Shown one piece after another: positions 18,761 to 30,620 of a stretch of DNA of 64,000 nt. Below the pieces are notes generated by a model. That model was not told where the DNA came from. It searched no databases and saw nothing but the letters and a program-made list of their open reading frames with translations. Within the stretch, counting starts at the first letter, position 1, and every line of letters starts with the position of its first letter. Source of the stretch: Tretioscincus oriximinensis (taxonomy: Eukaryota > Chordata > Lepidosauria > Squamata > Gymnophthalmidae); assembly GCA_022410635.1 (NCBI GenBank), contig JAJVDF010000592.1, positions 568,655 to 632,654 of the forward strand, written 5' to 3'. The position numbers were made by a program, and so were the translations under genes.

Positions 18761-21700
18761 GTCAGTTTTCTTTTCTAACCTCCATTAATTTGAGATAATT
18801 ATCCCTTATTTTCTGTATTGCAAGTTCTGAAACAACTTCCACATACCAGAAGTGCAGTTCTAGGTTTTTTAGAGAGCTTAGCTTTTATATATTATTGAGT
18901 TGATTACTGAGTTTGCATTCCATTCTTCTTCATCTGCTGAAGCATTCCAGTGGTTGCAGCAGGTGTGTCTCGCATTCATGTTCTTTATGAACCTCTGGTC
19001 CAAAGAATATTTCAAAGGAGATACTATTTATCCTCAGATTCCTGGTTCTGTATAATGCATTCTTGCTACTCTATGGATCATAACATACAATTTGTTTCAT
19101 TTAGTGAAGATCCTGCAATATCTAAATACTTGTGGAATGAACATGTTGCCTGAACTTAACGCAACGGTGTGTGTGTATGTCTAACTTACTCTTACTCTTC
19201 CCTTCATGGTCCTTCTTCCCTTTTCTTGTGTTGTTCTTTCCCTGTTCCTGCTTCTGTGTTGGGCCTGGTTCCTGGCAACCACTATTGCCCTGACTATAGA
19301 ATATTGATGACAACATACCAGTCCCTGGGATTCATCCAAATATTGTCCAATCGCAGAACCTTTAGGGACTATTGTGACTCTGGGAAATATATAGAGAGAG
19401 ATAGTGGAATAAATATGAAAAAAACACTGTTCTCTTCCTTACTGCATGGTACTAAATTCTGTTTTTACTGTTAAGCGTCCTGCGACCTTCAGGTATAGGG
19501 AAATATAGAAATGCAGGATAAATAAAATAAATAAATAAGTAATTTCTGACTGTAGTCAGGATTGGCCTTTGGGCAAAAAAGGAAATAGATGAACCGCCCC
19601 CACCCAATCCACAGTCCCCAGACTTTTGTACAAGTGTGAACCCTGCACAAACCCCAAGGTACAAAATGTGCCCCCATCGGCTGTATGCTGCAAGCGGCCA
19701 TCCAAAATATGGGATCCTCCCACTGCACCTCTGCAGATTCCCCTGTTCCTCAGGCTGGTGCTGGGGGATGAGGGCAGCAAGCCAGAATACANAGTGGGTC
19801 AGTCCTGAGCCCAGGGGCCCACTTGGAGCATGCAGCTGGCAAGACTCTTTAAACTGGNGGCACAGTATTCACACCATGCTGTCAGTTTACACCGAGGTGG
19901 CTAAACCTGGGTTGCAGCGGGAAGGGAAATAAGTGAAGGGAATTCTGATTTGCTTCACCCTTCTCCCAACGGTCTTATTTCTTTGCCGTGAGAATGCAGC
20001 TGAAGAGGCCCTGCAGAGTGACTAAGCCTGGGACCTTGTTTTTGTTTTGAGCCTTGGTGTGCCTGGCATCTGGCGAGTTGATGCACGTTGAGAAAGCTGC
20101 GCTTGACGGAGGCAGCATTCCTCCTAACGCACCTCCTCAGCACATGGAAATTATGGGTCCCCACTGGTGTAATGGAAGGTTTACAGACGCTCAACTGATT
20201 GCGTCTTCAGCCTCCTTTGTACTTCTTTGTTTTCCGGCTGCCTTGTTGCCGTTTAAAATGCAGTTGTTAATTCCCAGCCCTTTTTCAAAACCTCCTGCAC
20301 AACCCCAGTCCCCTTTGTAAGCCACAACAAGCAGAATTGCAGGGAGCGCTTGAAACAGTGATACGTGCAGCTCCATAGCACAAACTCCAAAGCCATGGAA
20401 TACTTACAAACAACGGGGTGGTGTTGTGATTTTATTATTATTTATTTTTTAGAGAAATCTGAAATTTGTTTTTGTTACATAGAACTGCCCTTGTCTTTTA
20501 TTTTTTATTTTAAAACCTCCATACTTTACCTCTTTTTAAACAGATGATGAACACAATTTAAATTTGGGAGATCCTGAGACCAACGAACAAGGATCAAATA
20601 CAGGGACCCCCACCTCACCTCTGGCTTAATTGACTGAGAAGGGCCTTAGGAGTGGGATTGTTCATCTGGCCACCCAGACCTTATCCCTGGCAAATGTGAT
20701 GTGTGCCGTCACTGGCAGTCCATTGAGGATTAGCAGAGCCTTGGCGAGGGGCTCCAAAGTCCAGCAGATTTGGCATTATGCAGTTGACAGAATGGGCCAT
20801 ACAGAATCTCTCTCGTAAGCAATGGTGACTGGCAAACATAGCCTGTATACTTACTGGTGGAATCCCCTCCTTATGTTTATATTGTTAATTATACACATAA
20901 CACACATATATGTATATATGTGTATATATATATATATACATGGAGCCACAGGGAGTCAAGAAGAGGTGAAGATTTTGCTTTCTTCTGCTCAGGTTGCCCA
21001 GGTGCAATTGTGTGACAGAAGGATGGAATACATGGCCCCCGGCCCCATTCATCAGGGCTCCTCGGAGGTTCTTATATATGTATATGTAAATGTAAATATA
21101 TATGTATAAATACTAGTTGCAAAGCTTGCAACTAGTTCCCTCCCTTGCCAGCACAATGTTTTCTAGCGGTTCTGCCTTGTGCCCCTTGCCCAACTCCTGG
21201 AGATGCATTCGAAAGAGTGTCAGACCTTGTGTTCTGCCTCCAGCAGCTCAACCCAGGCTTTGGTGACCTTCGGCATCCTGATCTGTGGGCACCCTGCCTG
21301 GGTAGTGCTGGCCTCCACCAGGTTTGACAGACACCTGGATGCCCAGCGGCAGCAGCAGAGGAGGCAGATTTAGATTTCACATCATGGCAATGAGCCAATA
21401 ATGTCCTTTTGGGGCGATGGACAGTCAATTGTGTTCACTCACTTCACTTAGAAGGCCAATCATGACTGGGTTACATACATACATACAAAAATGCAAAAAA
21501 ATACATACAAAACTACATTTAGAAAGGAAATTGAACTTATAAAACAACATAAGTATAGTCTATGTAGAAATAAAATCTCTCCTCATCCACCCTTCTCTAC
21601 GAGATTAGTTTAGGTGATAATCATTAGATAGATATGTATTTAGCAACAATTCAGTTTGGTGGAATAAATCTTCCTTGGGAATTAAGTTTTTATCTATCCA

Positions 21701-22795
21701 ACCTTCTCTCGTCTCCCACCCNCCTCTGTTAACCTCTCTTTTCCAGATCAATTGTTCCATCAGGAATTGGTCTGCCTTTTCTTTTGTCAAGTCAACTAGT
21801 GGCCCAGGTATATAAGAATGCCATTGGGGAACCCCCATTGGTGACGATATTTCCAATTAGGAACAGTGACAAAATCGCTTGACTTTTTTGACATGTTTCT
21901 ATCAACACAGAAGCTTTTTGAAAAGGGGGATTTCATTTGAATTCCTCCATTTACCAGCCCCTCCTGCTCATATCTATACAAAAGCATTTTCTGAGCAGAA
22001 GCAAACTAATAATAACTCGTTTTTCTTTACGTGGAACCATCATTTCAGTACTGTATTGTTTTCCGAGCTGTGGAACAAAAGCGATAAAGAATGAGGAATT
22101 ATTCTCTCTGCGGAAATACTTTTAAGCACATCTGTTGGTGGACAATACCCATTGTACGAATGGTTTCCTGTTCATGACAGAATTTGCTTAATGCTACCAA
22201 AAACAGCCCCTTTGGGAGTGTGATTGGGAGAGTTTGAAGAGCCAATATGGCCACCTTGATTCACAAAGATGCCATTTTGTGAAGATCTGGGGGGGGGGAG
22301 GGGATGTTGGGATCCAGATCTCCATAGGGATCAACACATTTGGTCAATAGGTAACAACTTAAATGCTTAACCTGAATTGATTCTTTTTTCCCCCCAGAAA
22401 AGATTTAAGATTCNCATTAAATCGGACAGATCATCATGAAATGTCCAGGCTGATATTTCTTTCCTCTGGGTTGAGGCCTTACTTTTAATTCAGGCCGTTT
22501 TCAGTTCATCTTCCATCCTGAGGAATGAGTTTTGACCAATTTTTCTCATAGACTAAACCCCATTCTTTGTTAAGTATCCAATGGGCGAACAAAAGGGGGG
22601 TTGGAACTGTCTCCGTCTTTCCAAATAGAAAATGTCCTGACCGCATCACATATAGTAGATTCTATGTCAGTCGCAGTTGAGAGAACCAAGTAGAAACCTT
22701 AAGACATTTTTCTATTGATTTCTCACACAGAATAAGAGAAATATCACAGGTGTCCTTATGGAATCTGCTCCATAGCCATGACATTTCTATTTCAG
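18761..22795 (+). other. IQCK intron 4
   Basis: An L2-like 3' end (about 19475-19545), AT microsatellites (20885-20945, 21065-21115), a CR1 3' end (about 20985-21075), and an FB-2 half (about 22499-22575). Long stretches (18761-19470, 19550-20880, 21120-22495) carry no gene or repeat that I recognise. Confidence 0.6.
20885..20945. repeat. TA/CA microsatellite
   Basis: Alternating 'cacatatatgtatatatgtg' followed by (TA)n in IQCK intron 4. Confidence 0.9.
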
Positions 22796-22848
22796 AGAAA
22801 AAGAACACGCTTTATTGCTCTGGATTTCCTGACAGAATGGTTATACAA
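22796..22848 (+). CDS. IQCK: IQCK coding exon 5
   Basis: Acceptor 'ctatttcag' and donor gtaagt at 22849. It is 53 bp and encodes RKRTRFIALDFLTEWLY plus two bases. It is nearly identical to the human RKRTKFIALDFLTEWLY segment, the second helix of the docking-like module. Confidence 0.96.
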
Positions 22849-22994
22849 GTAAGTCAGTTTGAAGTATTAAAAACATAATGTTTCACTCCCTTAAACTATC
22901 ATCCTTTAAGTGGTTCCCGTTCATAAGAATCTCAGGCTGCGTCCAGCCATTTATTAGTACTATTTTCTTTGAACTCACATTGAGAGTCAGGATG

Positions 22995-23235
22995 ATTTTA
23001 CGGTTAGGATTAGGAACCTGGTAATCTCACGGTTCGATTCTGCCACTCCCCCATGAATCCAGCTGGGTGACTGTGGCCTAGTCACAGTTCCTTGGCGCTC
23101 TCTCAGCCCTACTTAATTCATAAGGTGTCTGTTGGGAAGAGAAGGAAGGTTACAGAAGCCACTTTGACTTCCACTGAGTGGAGAAACGCAGAGTATGAGG
23201 AATACTTCTCCTCCTCAGCTCTTCCTCTTCCTCTC
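22995..23235 (+). mobile_element. tRNA-derived SINE (Sauria-type)
   Basis: 'aatctcacggttcgattctg' (B box), 'cagccctacttaattcataa', 'gagtggagaaacgcagagta', and a short CTC tail. Confidence 0.8.
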
Positions 23236-23237
23236 AG

Positions 23238-23515
23238 GGTTACGGCGGTTTAGAACCCAGGTGTTTCAGCAGAGTTCGAAGCTCTGTGCTGGCTGTGGAG
23301 AAGAGTGAGCGCCCTCTACTGGCCCCAGCTCTTGCTAACCCAGCTATTCGAAAGCAGCAAATGGGAACCATCACAAGAGGAAGATATAATGTAAGCCTTT
23401 TGGCGGAAAATAAACTTGTAAGCTGCTTTGAGTCCTTTCTAGTGAGAAAAGGGGGGTATAAACACCAAGCTCTTCTCCTCCTCCTTCGTCTTCTCTTTTC
23501 TCCTCCTCCTCCTTG
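23238..23515 (+). mobile_element. tRNA-derived SINE, 'gagcgccctctactggccc' type
   Basis: 'gcagagttcgaagctctgtg' (B box), 'gtgagcgccctctactggcc', 'cccagctattcgaaagcagc', 'ggtataaacaccaagctctt' and a CTCCTCC tail. Confidence 0.85.
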
Positions 23516-23629
23516 TGAGATCATCCAACTTTCTTGTGAAGCCTTGAAAACTTTTATACAGTCTTGAAACCAATGTGTTCTACTGTGTTTTCTAATCAAA
23601 TCTTTTTAATCTGATGGTGACCTGATCAG

Positions 23630-23707
23630 CCAAAACGCAAAGAGAAAAGAGGATCCATTTGTGGAGTTCTTTGAAATCCCATTTGTCAAGGACTGGCTAA
23701 AGGACCA
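23630..23707 (+). CDS. IQCK: IQCK coding exon 6
   Basis: Acceptor 'ctgatcag', donor gtaagt at 23708. With carried bases it reads N-QNAKRKEDPFVEFFEIPFVK then DWLKD plus two bases. It matches human YNQNPKR...EFFSIPFVEERLK. It enters and leaves in phase 2. Confidence 0.95.
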
Positions 23708-24128
23708 GTAAGTATTGCTATGTTTCTAGCAATTGTTATTGGATCAGGATACAATTCAGTTCATCATTTTTTTGTAATTGTTCAAGTGAAATAAAGGCTG
23801 TTTTACCCTGGATTTTATGCCGGACTATGTCCCAGAATAGAGCTCCTGCTGTCCGCAGATTGTCTGACATACATGCTAATTGGGAATCTGTTTTGTTTCA
23901 GACTAATTTTGTCCCAGGCTAATTTACACAAGATTTGGGATTGGCAATGNTGAATAATTCATTATTCCATAGAAAGCATTTTAAATTAGCTGCTGCTATT
24001 AAGACGATCTTTGTGCTAATGAAAATCATTTACTAGAACACCAGCCCATAGGTAAGAAACAGAGATGTGTACAAACTAAAATGACACATTTGGCTTATTT
24101 CGAGGGAGAATCTGTCAGTTGAGCAAAG

Positions 24129-24190
24129 NNNNNNNNNNNNNNNNNNNNNNNNNNNNNNNNNNNNNNNNNNNNNNNNNNNNNNNNNNNNNN
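24129..24190. other. assembly gap (62 N)
   Basis: Run of N in IQCK intron 6. A MITE arm resumes directly at the right edge ('agaggaaggtaacatgagct'). Confidence 0.99.
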
Positions 24191-24532
24191 AGAGGAAGGT
24201 AACATGAGCTTCCATAGACAAGGCGACTTCTCCAGATTTTGCTATTCAGTTAATCATTTCTATTCATTTGATAATTTCTATTCAGTCAAGTTGACTTATC
24301 CTTTTTGGAAACAGAAACCTAAGGCTACTACAAACTGTCGTGATGACCTTAAACCATTTTAACCGTGATGACCTTAAACCAGTTTAATTGTCAGTAATGA
24401 CTTGCTTTGTTCCGGCAGAAACATCCACATCTGCGTGGGGAAGCGAGTGGGAGGTTGGGGAAGGGTAGTTTTTTTGATATTAGTCTATTTGTACACTGGT
24501 TTTATGTATATCTATGTATATTTGTCCATCAA

Positions 24533-25095
24533 GGAGGCTTGTAACACTTGGAGACTAACAAGAGAAAGGAAGACGGTATGAACATTCGTATACATGTAGT
24601 CTTCTTTCCAATGCATTTGAAAACGTAGATATGTGTACGAAAGCTCATGCTTTCTCTTAAGAACATAAGAAGAGCCATACTGGATCGCGCCANAGCCCAT
24701 CTAGTCCAGCATTCTATGTCACACAGAGGCCCACCAGATCCACATGGTGCAGTCTGAACAGAGGAAAGCAAAATATGCTCCTGTTCATGACTCCCTGCAA
24801 ATGGTATTTCAGGAGTCCTGCCTGTTGCTCCATCCCGGAGGCAACATCCAGACATCCATCCTAGGACCCATTTATACCCTTGGTGTCCATAAACTTGTCT
24901 AGTNTCTCCAAGTGCTACCAGCCCCCTTGCTAGACCTTCTGAGCTAAGACATGACTGTTTCTCTGATATTGTCTATATTTGGATCAATGTCTTGAAGTGT
25001 GTAAATAATAATAAAAAAGTACTTGTCCATGAAAGCTACTTTCTTCTTTCTTGTTGGTCCCCTAAGTGCTACGAGCCCCCCATGATCTCTGAGCT
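24533..25095. mobile_element. foldback MITE broken by a CR1 fragment
   Basis: MITE arms at 24533-24655 and about 24900-24965, and again at 25029-25095. The CR1-like segment 24658-24900 lies between them in reverse orientation ('aacataagaagagccatact', 'cccaccagatccacatggtg'). Confidence 0.7.
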
Positions 25096-25301
25096 AAGAC
25101 TAACATGGCAATTTCTTTGCAATCTACCCAAGTGAACAAATAGTTATGTGGGTTCAAATTCAACTTAGTTCAAAAACAAGAAATACATTTTTATTCCTAT
25201 AGAAAAAAAAACTCGTTTCAAGGGCAAAAACACCCTGAATGCAAAATATTTTTGAATATTTCATATTCTCAAACAGGGAATAGATTCAATNGATTGAATT
25301 T

Positions 25302-25515
25302 TTGGATATTTGTAGCAACCTAAATGCTTGGTTCGATGCAAATATTTGTAAATCCAAACTGTTTAATCATTTTTTTTTACATTTTGAGGGCAGGAATTCT
25401 TATGAGGAATGTGAAAACAGGAACTACTATTTGCACATTCCTCGTAAGAATTACTGCCTTCAAAATGTAAAAAAATGTGTGCTCTGTGTAACCATTTGCA
25501 CCATTTAAGCTTAAT
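25302..25515. repeat. foldback element with about 40 bp inner arms
   Basis: The left arm at about 25374-25415 contains 'ttttgagggcaggaattctt'. The right arm at about 25433-25476 contains its complement 'aagaattactgccttcaaaa'. Weaker pairing continues outward ('gatgcaaatatttg' against 'aaccatttgcacc'). Confidence 0.7.
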
Positions 25516-25608
25516 TTCTTTTGGGTATATTCATTTTAAATAGCAAAACTATTCAAATGGTAATTTTTCTGGACACAGTTTTATTCTTTTCCCTCATTGG
25601 CCCTGTAC

Positions 25609-25709
25609 ACATTGAGCTACATCTTGGAAAAAGAGCCTGCTAGTGCAGACTATGGCATCTGGATGGTTAAATGCCTGTTCCAAGGTATAGCCCAGGTTGA
25701 GACTCAGTG
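25609..25709. repeat. FB-1 foldback element, short copy
   Basis: 'attgagctacatcttggaaa' at the left and 'tccaaggtatagcccaggtt' at the right, with 'gtgcagactatggcatctgg' inside. Confidence 0.65.
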
Positions 25710-26276
25710 GGGCAAGCCCACAGGAAGTCTACAATTCTGAAACCAAGATACTCACTGAAGACCAGAATCTGAACTATGCCCAAGACACAGTGAAATACAA
25801 TGTATGGAATGTTGCCAAAAAGAAGTCCAGAATATGGGCATCCTTCAAAGATAATATTCGTATTAGTAGTAGGGCTTCTGCCAGAGTTCCTTTTAATTCC
25901 ACCTGCCCTATACCTAGAGAATGAAAGGAAATTCCTCATATTTGTGCTGCTTCCTGTCCTGTCTGCCCACAGCCCAGCTGGTACATGAACATTTGACTCA
26001 GGTTACAAGAGACCTTCTGTTTGTTTGCATTATGAAGTATTTTAAAACTCCCCCTTGTGAACTTTGTGTCTCCCACACTTCTTCCTGTCTGAATTCTTGT
26101 GGAGTTCTCAGGAGTTCTGTTCCTGTAGCTGTTCATCTATTCTTCCGCCTACTCCCCACCAGTCCATCCACTCATCCATTGATCCGCCGTCTGCATTCTC
26201 TATCAACCACTCAATACATCAAACACTTATTTATCTATCATCTATCTGTCTGTCCATCCGTTCATCCATCCANGTG

Positions 26277-26900
26277 GGCTAATAGCACTTGAAGACGAAC
26301 AGGAGAAAGGTAGGTAGCATGAACTTTCATAGAAATGTCTACTTAGAACATAAGAACATAAGAAGAGCCATACTGGATCAGGTCACAGCCCATCAAGTCC
26401 AGCATTCAGTGTCCCACAGAGGCCCACCTGATGCACCTGGGCAGTCTGAACAGAGGAAAGCAAAATATGCTCCTGTTCCTGACTCCCTGCAAATGGTATC
26501 TCAGGAGTCCTGCCTGTTGGTGTCCATAAACCTGTCTAGTCCTGTCTTGAAGCTATCCAAGCTGTTAGCTACCACTACCTCTTCAGGAAGTAAATTCCAC
26601 AGGCCAATGACCCTCTGGGTGAAAAAATACTTTCCTTTGTCTGTTCTCACTTTTCTACCTAACAGTTTCAAGGAGGGGCCCCTGGTCCTAGTGTTGTGGG
26701 AGAGAGAAAACATTTTTCTCTATTCACCCAGTCGATCCCATGCATGATTTTGTACACTTCAATCAGATCACCTCTCAGACGTCGCCTTTCAAGGCTGAAG
26801 AGGCCCAGATGCTCCTGATCTAGGAAAGCTCATGCCATCTACCGTTCTCCTGTTAGTCTTCAAGTGCTACAAGCCCCTGGCTGGACTTTCTGAACTAAGA
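26277..26900. mobile_element. foldback MITE broken by a CR1 fragment
   Basis: The left MITE arm (26277-26343, 'ctaatagcacttgaagacga') and the right arm (26826-26900, 'tgttagtcttcaagtgctac') are complementary. They enclose a reversed CR1 fragment (26344-26825). That fragment encodes on the minus strand 'VIGLWNLLPEEVVVANSLDS'. Confidence 0.8.
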
Positions 26901-27552
26901 ATAACATGCCTATTTCTCTGAAATCGTCTGTCTGTCTGTCCATCTGTCTATTCTCTGACAACCACTCCACCCACCCACCTCTGTCCATCCCAGCTGAGGC
27001 TTGCTTGCTCCTTTGTTCTAGCGAGATGCCAAACTCTGGGTTGTCATGTGTTATTTTCCTTTGGGGTTTTTTTTTGCCGGCAAGCCTGTATGTTGTCGGT
27101 CGTAGGCAGCGCAACTCCAGCCCCCCCTCCCCTTTTTTCATATTCTAATTGACCAAAGCCTGCTAGTCTCAGCTGCTTTTACAGCTGACATCACTGTCAG
27201 TTCTCAGCTGGCCTGTGAAGCAAATTTGGCACGGGTGGCTGCCTTCTTTCTCTCCCCACAAAACGCTGCACCTCGACAGGCTTTGCAGTGCTCCAGCTGT
27301 CAACCCCTGTGCCAGAATAGGCCGTGAGCACTTGCTCCGAGCCCCTCGCTTCCTTTCAGTTATGTGGCTGTTTCCAAGCAAACACCTGGCAGTGGTGGGA
27401 GCTTTCCTGCCCGAAAGCCTCTGGCAGATTGGGTTTAATTTTTGTGAAGTCACTTCCTGGGTGTGACAGGAAGTGACATCACCTGCTATGCACAAAGAAA
27501 GTGACGTCACTCCGGGTGTGACTGCGCCCAGGGTGAGGGAAATTTTCTTGTG

Positions 27553-27869
27553 TAGAAGAAGAAGAAGTAGAAGAACTTGGTTCTTATACCCCGCTTTTCT
27601 CACCTTTCAAAGGGAGTCAAAGCAGCTTACAAGGGTATTTTGCCCAAAAGCTCACATTCTATCTTCCCCACCAGGCTCTGGTGGTTCCCATGTATCTACT
27701 TGCAGCCATTTGCAATTTCTTGCAATTCTTGCTTTTGAATAGCTGAGTTGGCTAGAGCTACAGGCTAGTGGAAGGTACTCACCCCTCCCCACGTCTGATA
27801 CGGGGCTTCCAAACCCCATCTCCCAGCTGAGAGACGGATTCCTTAGCAACTGAGCTATCCATGCCTGCT
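27553..27869 (-). mobile_element. tRNA-derived SINE, full-length
   Basis: Reverse complement of the 14888-15205 type: a GAAGAAG tail at 27553, 'cttataccccgcttttctca', 'gcttacaagggtattttgcc', ending 'gcaactgagctatccatgcc'. Confidence 0.9.
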
Positions 27870-28334
27870 GTGTAATCCTCCATGTGATTGTTGACTCCTG
27901 ACGGGTTGCCTGGAAGATTTGCCAAAATGCTTTTCGTTTACTCTTCTAAGAACCAATTCACAAAAAGCAAGAGATTCTGCTGTTTCAGGTTAGAGTTGGG
28001 GACTCTGAGCAAAGCAGGGATTTCTAGTCCTTTCCGAAGCTTCTCGTTGCACTCACAGCACAGTTTTCTTCCTGGTGCCTAGGACTGGGCCATAACACAA
28101 TTCAGAAGTGAACTTCTACCACTGAGTAAACTAAATATTTGTGTGGATGGCAGAGACACCACATTGAAACACAAGTATTAAGGTGTATATGAGCACATGT
28201 ATCAACACATGTATTTAGACAGCTTCTGAAATCCAGGAAAATTTCAGTATCATACTGGGATTTCCAGANATCTCTGAGACACTCCCAACCAAAGCTACAT
28301 GCTGATACCACTTGATTATTCCACTAGAGTTGCA

Positions 28335-28930
28335 TATCTGTACATATAATAAAATGTGTATCAAGGAGTCCAACGTTCGGAGGCATAATGATCAAAGACA
28401 GGGCTCGGAGCTTTGGCAGCCTCCAGAGAAGAAGGGAGAAGCAGGGAAGAAGAAAGGAAGAAGGAAGGAAAAGAAAATAGAATAAGGATGGAGAATAGAA
28501 AGAAATGAGGAAACAGATAAGCAAGGAGAAGGAGGAAGAAATGAATAAAAGAGAAAGAAGGATGACACAAGGAATGAAGGGTGGAAAATAATCAAGGAGA
28601 AAGGAAGGAAAGGAGAAAAGAAAAAAGATAGAACATACGAGGGAAGGAAGGAAGAACGGAGGAAAGATGGAAGAAAGGAAGGAAAGAAAGGAAGAACAAA
28701 GAAAGGAGTGGATAAAAAAAGGAAGATAAGGACGAAAGAAGGGACGAAGGAAAGAAGAAAGGTAAAGAGGAAGGAAGGAAAGGAAGACAGAAAGGAAGAA
28801 GGAACAAATGAAAGAAAGAAGTGACCAGTGAAAGAGGCATGATAGGGGGCAAGGGAGGGAGTGGGTGGTGGGTGGGTAAAGGGGGTAGAGGGACAAGAGC
28901 GTAATGCCCGCATTACCATAATGCAACCGG
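28335..28930 (+). repeat. GGAA-tract interspersed repeat, copy 2
   Basis: The left flank has 'ctgtacatataataaaatgt', 'gagtccaacgttcggaggca' and 'gctttggcagcctccagaga'. A purine tract of about 380 bp (28430-28820) follows, then the right flank 'aaagaaagaagtgaccag' and 'gagcgtaatgcccgcattac'. Confidence 0.75.
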
Positions 28931-29984
28931 GTCATTCTGTTAATTTTGGAACAAAGCAGGCCAGATACTCCTTTTTTCTGGAATCATATAAGTGTGAAAT
29001 AATTTATAATACGGAAACTTCGGTATGACCAAGTCCTGGGACTGCAGGCTTTGTAGGAACAATAGAGGGGAGGGAATGCCTCTCTCTTTCCACATCGCTC
29101 TCTTCACTTCTCCTTTCTGTTTCTACTCACAAGGAAGGAAAGAACTGGTCAATGTTGTTCCCCAGCTGAACTAGCAAGCGGTGAATCTGTTCCCTTTCTC
29201 TGTCTGTGTTCCCTATATGCTCCTTCCACTCCAGCACCTTTGTTGCCTGTTTTATGCTTAAGAATATTTTTTAAAAAAGCCAAACCTGCTTGTGGGCGCA
29301 CGCTCACATCTCAAATGTCATTTGAGGTAAGGCTTTGTCCTCTTGCAGTTGGCAAAAATGCTTAGCAAACGCTTCCGACAGCTTCACTAGAAAGAGTGGG
29401 GGCTTGGATCTCCCATTAAAATCCCGGGTCCTCTACCACCCTCCCAAGCCTGTGTTAGAGAAGAAGCACGGGAGTCTAAATACACTGGAACAAGAATCAC
29501 TGCAGGGCCTAAGCTGTTAGGCTGTCAGGCTTACTGAATGTCAAATTCTGCCCAGCACGTTTGGCCTAGATAAGTGCCTGCGCTTTCCATGTGCAAGTCT
29601 GAAGTCAAACATTTGCAGAGGCAGCTACTACAAATGGCCTCTCTGGAGCCGCCTTCTTCTAAGGAAGGCAAAGAAACGGTGCCCTGCGCCACCAGAACAG
29701 CCCCATCTTTCCCGATCATTGGGGGGGGGGGGGCTTTCAGGGGTCACTGGCCACACGATCAGGGGTCGTGGCCAAGGGTGAAGAACGATGGGAGCGCTGT
29801 GCAAAGGAATGCCTTCTCCCATATTGACCTGAATACGCCTCCGGACCTGCAGAGGCAGCCCTCCTGCCGTTACCACTGCTGCAAAATGCAAAGGGAATGG
29901 GAAGCTGGGATAAGGGACCCCTTCATGGTGGCCCCTCATGCTTGGAAACCCCCTCTCTTTACCTCGGCCTTCCCACTCTCAGGC

Positions 29985-30075
29985 ACTATGGTTATTTTTA
30001 GCTTGTATTTTGATGGGTATTCTCCTCCTGAGACCTTTGGGTCTAGGGCAGAATAGAAATATAAAATAAATGTTC
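29985..30075 (+). mobile_element. L2-like LINE/SINE 3' end
   Basis: 'ctcctgagacctttgggtct' followed by 'gaaatataaaataaat', a shape repeated at 19475 and 50805. Confidence 0.5.
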
Positions 30076-30134
30076 AGAGGTCATTAAATATTAGGTATCT
30101 GTATTGTAGAAGGAATCAGAGAATGAGGAAAGCA

Positions 30135-30258
30135 AGTCAGATCACAGATCTTTAGAACTTTCTCAGCCTCGGCTGCTTCACAGGGTGTCTGTTGTGGAGA
30201 ATGCAGCAAAAGCTATGTGTGCTGCCCTTTGGTACAAAGAGCCTTGCAAATAAATGTT
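30135..30258 (+). mobile_element. SINE 3' half
   Basis: 'cagcctcggctgcttcacag' and 'gtctgttgtggagaatgcag' as in the L2-tailed SINE at 1224, ending in AAATAAA. Confidence 0.7.
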
Positions 30259-30462
30259 GCTGCTGCTGTTCTTTTTCTTCTTTTTCTTCATCATCATCAC
30301 CATGATCATCACCATGATGATGATGATGATGATTGTTGTTGTTGCTGCTATTGTTGTTATTATTGTTGCTGTTATTGTTATTATTATTATTATTGTTGTT
30401 GTTGTTGTTGTTATTGTTGTTATTGTTGTTATTGTTGTTATTGTTGTTATTATCATCCTAGG
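30255..30462. repeat. GTT/ATT/CAT compound microsatellite
   Basis: Runs of (GTT)n, (ATT)n, (GAT)n and (CAT)n. It begins right after a SINE tail and ends beside an FB-1 element. Confidence 0.95.
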
Positions 30463-30470
30463 TGAATTCA

Positions 30471-30620
30471 CACAGGGTCTTATTCTGGGCTGTATCTTGG
30501 AATATGGACCTTCTATCCACNTGCTAGTGTAGGCTATGGCAGGCCCCAAATCTGCCCTGGCACGTGGACAGCCGAGCTCTAGTCTGGGTTACAGAGCAGG
30601 ATAAGATTGAGTGTGCAGAC
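30471..30620. repeat. FB-1 foldback element
   Basis: 'ggtcttattctgggctgtat' at the left, 'gtaggctatggcaggcccc' in the centre, 'gcacgtggacagccgagctc' at the right. The outer right arm is degraded. Confidence 0.75.

Larger units (their letters stand above)
22849..23629 (+). other. IQCK intron 5
   Basis: Two adjacent plus-strand SINEs of different type (22995-23235 and 23238-23515) fill most of it. Confidence 0.75.

Noticed and set aside
28324..28935. Minus-strand open frames rich in Ser/Phe/Leu (up to 203 codons)
   Set aside because: They are translations of the GGAA purine tract and its complement, with no protein-like features.
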